A DNA stretch of 64,000 nt from Chenopodium formosanum (lineage: Eukaryota; Streptophyta; Magnoliopsida; Caryophyllales; Amaranthaceae): contig CM044879.1 in the NCBI GenBank assembly GCA_024500155.1, positions 5,161,501 to 5,225,500 on the forward strand, written 5' to 3'. The notes under the pieces were generated by a model. The model had not been told where the DNA came from and did no database searches. It saw only the letters and a list, made by a program, of their open reading frames with translations. Shown here piece after piece: positions 61,018 to 64,000 of the stretch; position 1 is the first letter of the stretch, and each line of letters starts with the position of its first letter. Both the position numbers and the translations under genes were made by a program.

Positions 61018-64000
61018 GTAACTTTTTTTTTTCTTTTTTCTGGGCAGTTTGATTTTATTTTCTGTAATTTTTGTTCCTATTTTTTCTAAATTTAATTTAT
61101 TGTGCATTTAAATGATGCTTTAGCGTTTATGTTAAGCTTAATTTGGGAAAGGGTATTGAGATTTGATTTAAATGGGGTTTTAAGTGATCAAGAGTATAGG
61201 GGTTGCTTAATTTTTATAATTTGATTAGTTGGAAATTTAGAATTTTTTGTGGAAATGTGTTGTGGATTGAGCTGAGATCATTGCAGTAGAAATTTTAATA
61301 ATGTTAATAATTGCGTGTGTTATTTTAAAGCAGAAGAGGTTCTGATCTAGTAGTAGGTAGATCAACACATTCTTAGTTAAAAAGTAGGAATTTGGGGAAA
61401 TTTGCAATTTGTGGGAAACCAAAAACCTAGGATCAATTAATGTTACCTCTATCTACAAACTGATGATTATTGAGCAATGATTAGAGAGAGTGTCAATGCC
61501 CCATTCTATGGAGGGAGATCATTGGCGAACCGGTCAAGGAGGAGTGAAAGTGATATTAATCACCCTTTGCATAGCTGGAGGAGTAGTTGAATGAGTTCTA
61601 CTGCTGCAGCACCCTGGAGGATTGCCAGTTGAGATAGGTTTGCTAGTTGCTACGGCTATTGACTCACTGGTGGGATACCATGGGTTCTCCGAGATTGTGT
61701 AACGAGGCGCTATGGTGTTTTCTTGGTTTGCTGGTTGGGTGGCTGAACTTGTAGGCGGTGGAGATTGTATGATAAATGTGCATTAAGGTTGAGATGCCTT
61801 TTCTATATGATATCTTCTTCAATGGCGGTGTGCAGAGGTTTAACAGTACTATCCTAATTTGATATCACCGGTACTAATATGGAAAGTTGGATCAACTAGA
61901 AGTGCATGAGGAAAACCTGCTTAAGAAAAACCTGTTCTAATGCTGCAGTTACAAGTTTGTTGTTGACTTATTATTATGATAACTATTGGATTGGTCTGCT
62001 GTGATGTAGTCCTTAAGGCAGTATAGGTGCCAACTTGCATTGCGTATGCATAACTCTAAATTTTCTCGGGATGCTTCATGCATGGAGTACCATTAGAAGT
62101 CTTCATACTTCATGTTGAATTTGTGTTTAAACTTGAAGATCTGGCCATTATTGGAAGTCAGGTTTCTGTTGAGAAGCGATTGCAATGGCTAAAAATGTTT
62201 GCCAGTTCTGAAAGTTATTATATGCAAATTAGGACCATTTCTGGTGATTTTGGGATCTGGTGTCGAGAAAACTCAAATGATGGTAGGGATGTTTCTTGGG
62301 GTCATATAATGTTGTTTGAATTCTTATACATTAACGTAAAGGTCCTTGGTGTCCATGAGTTAATGCAGAGAGATGTGTATGTAACCGGCTAACTGATAGT
62401 TAAAAGGCAAAATGGATGATTTCAACCACCCAAACTGGCCTCTTGGGGTCTTGTGGGATATATGGGAAGCACCTCATTTTCTTGTATTTTCCGGATCCGG
62501 GAAAGCTGCAAATTGTCTAAAATTGAAGGCTTTAATCTACGCTTTCAGAATTTCAGACCAACTTTTGGAATTTTTTCCAAAATTAAAGTGGATATGGGGT
62601 TGCCCACTTGCCTGCTGTAGTCATAAAAAATTGTTTGGAACCATAGAAAGCCTTCTAATAGGTCTATACTCTATATAGCCCTGAGAATGATAAATATCTC
62701 ACTCTAGGTTTTGATTATCTCCATAATAATAAATGATAAATTCTTATAAGCAACCTTGTGTTTGGCTGATTATATAGGGTAACTACTAACCAGAGAAAAA
62801 GGCTATGCTTTCTAATGACACTTTATCTATGCTTATCCTACAATATCACATTAATGATTGATTTTGGTTAATTTTTCTGCTAAGTATACTTTTGTAAGAT
62901 CATCTAAGGTGGATCGATTTTATTATAGCACAAGATTACATTTAGAACAACACAAAATCATACTGACAATTCATGTTATTACACAAATCTCAACCCATAT
63001 GACCCCGTATCAATGTTCTTTATACAATTTTGTGTTTTCATTTGAGTTATATTGTGCCTGAATGTATAATCAACTTGCTTTACCTTAATAGAGTACTAAA
63101 TAGAAAAACTAACCAAAAATCTATCATCATTGTCATGATGTAGAATATGCATTAGTACATGGCCATTTAAAAATAAAAATACTTACCTCCATTTTTCTGC
63201 AACGGAATACGTGTAATACTCAACAAATAGTAGAAGGACGGTTTGTTTGATTGATTAAGCCAAAGGCTTGCAAAAGTTAAACATGGCTTTAGGCCATTAC
63301 TCTCCGATTTCTCTCTACAAATTTCTGGATGCCCTCTCATACTAAGCTGCTACTTCTTATACTACAACTACATTACTCGAAATGGCAATAATGCCTTAAT
63401 TAATACAATTGCTACTTTCTTGTCCTCCTACTATATTAGTGCAATACAAACAAACAATTGTAAGAGTTTGTCCCCTGCTTTAGTGCTCTGTTTCTTGCTG
63501 CTGCCCGATTGCATTGTTGTTGTTGGTGTCCAATGCCTGCTGTCCTCTCTGGCGCCTGTGGTAAGTGAGTGTCACGGGAGGTGGTTTTGGGTGCATTGCA
63601 TTTTCTAGTTGAGCCGTGTTCCTTTTTAGGAAGTTTATTTTTAGTTGACACATTTCATTTTTAGGTGAGTTTTATACCTTGCTTTTTAGTGTACCCCACT
63701 TGCTTTATCATTTTCTCTCATTCTCTTTCCTCTCCTTGATATGTGTTCCTAAATGGAACGTGTCAACTAAATAAAAACGGAGGAAGTATATTGTTTCCTT
63801 TGTGACCATATGTAATCATTCAAAATACAAGGTTACAAATTTACAATGACAATAACTAATATTTGTTGCTTTGTATCTGAGTTTAACATTGAGCATAACA
63901 TTCTCGTGTTTCGAGTGGCCACAAGCATCATTCTCTTGACTAAAAAGAAGGGCAAAAGTTTGAATATATTCCAAATCGTTTCTATCTTTCTTGATGCATG
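61018..64000. other. Presumed first intron of the galactosyltransferase gene
   Basis: No second exon or other gene could be supported. The part 62296-62530 resembles 59440-59670 (shared stretches such as GGGTCATATAAT and TGGATGATTTCAA). A damaged Stowaway-like end, GTCAACTAAATAAAAACGGA followed by GGAAGTA, is at about 63755-63788. The end of the window (63620-64000) is AT-rich. Confidence 0.5.
63630..63786. mobile_element. Damaged Stowaway-like MITE
   Basis: The right end ACGTGTCAACTAAATAAAAA then CGGAGGAAG before TA is mirrored on the left by TTATTTTTAGTTGACACATT, but the outer left end (CTTCCTCCG) is missing or changed. Confidence 0.5.

Overview
The window is nuclear DNA from a flowering plant, most likely of the Amaranthaceae/Chenopodiaceae group. 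Coding regions are split by GT-AG introns, intergenic DNA is AT-rich, and miniature transposons are abundant. The intronless chloroplast ATP synthase gamma gene at 17947-19041 encodes 364 residues and reads, from memory, almost like the spinach protein but is not identical, so a relative of spinach is more likely than spinach itself.

Layout. Seven genes are recognised with good support and an eighth small one is possible. (1) 1-1403 (-): N-terminal part of a SEC14-like lipid transfer protein, cut by the window edge. (2) 3763-6401 (-): class III peroxidase of the peroxidase 21 type, 4 exons, 334 aa. (3) 8151-15768 (-): tRNA wybutosine-synthesising fusion protein (TYW3, Kelch, TYW2), 9 exons, 1042 aa. 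(4) 17947-19041 (+): ATPC. (5) 20452-20772 (-): possible 106-aa protein of unknown function. (6) 29612-42023 (+): soluble starch synthase III, 16 exons, 1294 aa. (7) 55823-56425 (+): S40/DUF584 senescence-regulator-type protein, intronless. (8) 60893-61017 (+): first exon of a beta-1,3-galactosyltransferase whose other exons are not seen. All exon joins given were checked by hand for GT-AG sites and reading phase; for genes 2, 3 and 6 the summed exon lengths are exact multiples of three ending at a stop.

Mobile DNA. About 19-30 kb and 42-55.8 kb hold few or no genes and are packed with small transposons. They include a PIF/Harbinger-like MITE family with TIR GGGCCTGTTCTC and internal CAGTT pentamer arrays (at least nine copies, mostly with TTA/TAA duplications), a Stowaway-type series with TA duplications and CTCCCTCCGT-like ends (one nested in a CAGTT element), a candidate non-autonomous Helitron with a 175-bp internal tandem duplication, a solo LTR with a perfect GGAGA duplication inside a starch synthase intron, a TRIM-like element with an initiator-Met tRNA primer site, and RNase H relics of LINE-type elements.

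The genes are not a functional cluster. ATPC (photosynthetic ATP synthesis) and SS3 (starch synthesis) both act in plastids, but nothing in the sequence suggests linked regulation. I see no sign of a wholly new biological system; the most informative novelties are the transposon structures and recent intron changes listed as findings.
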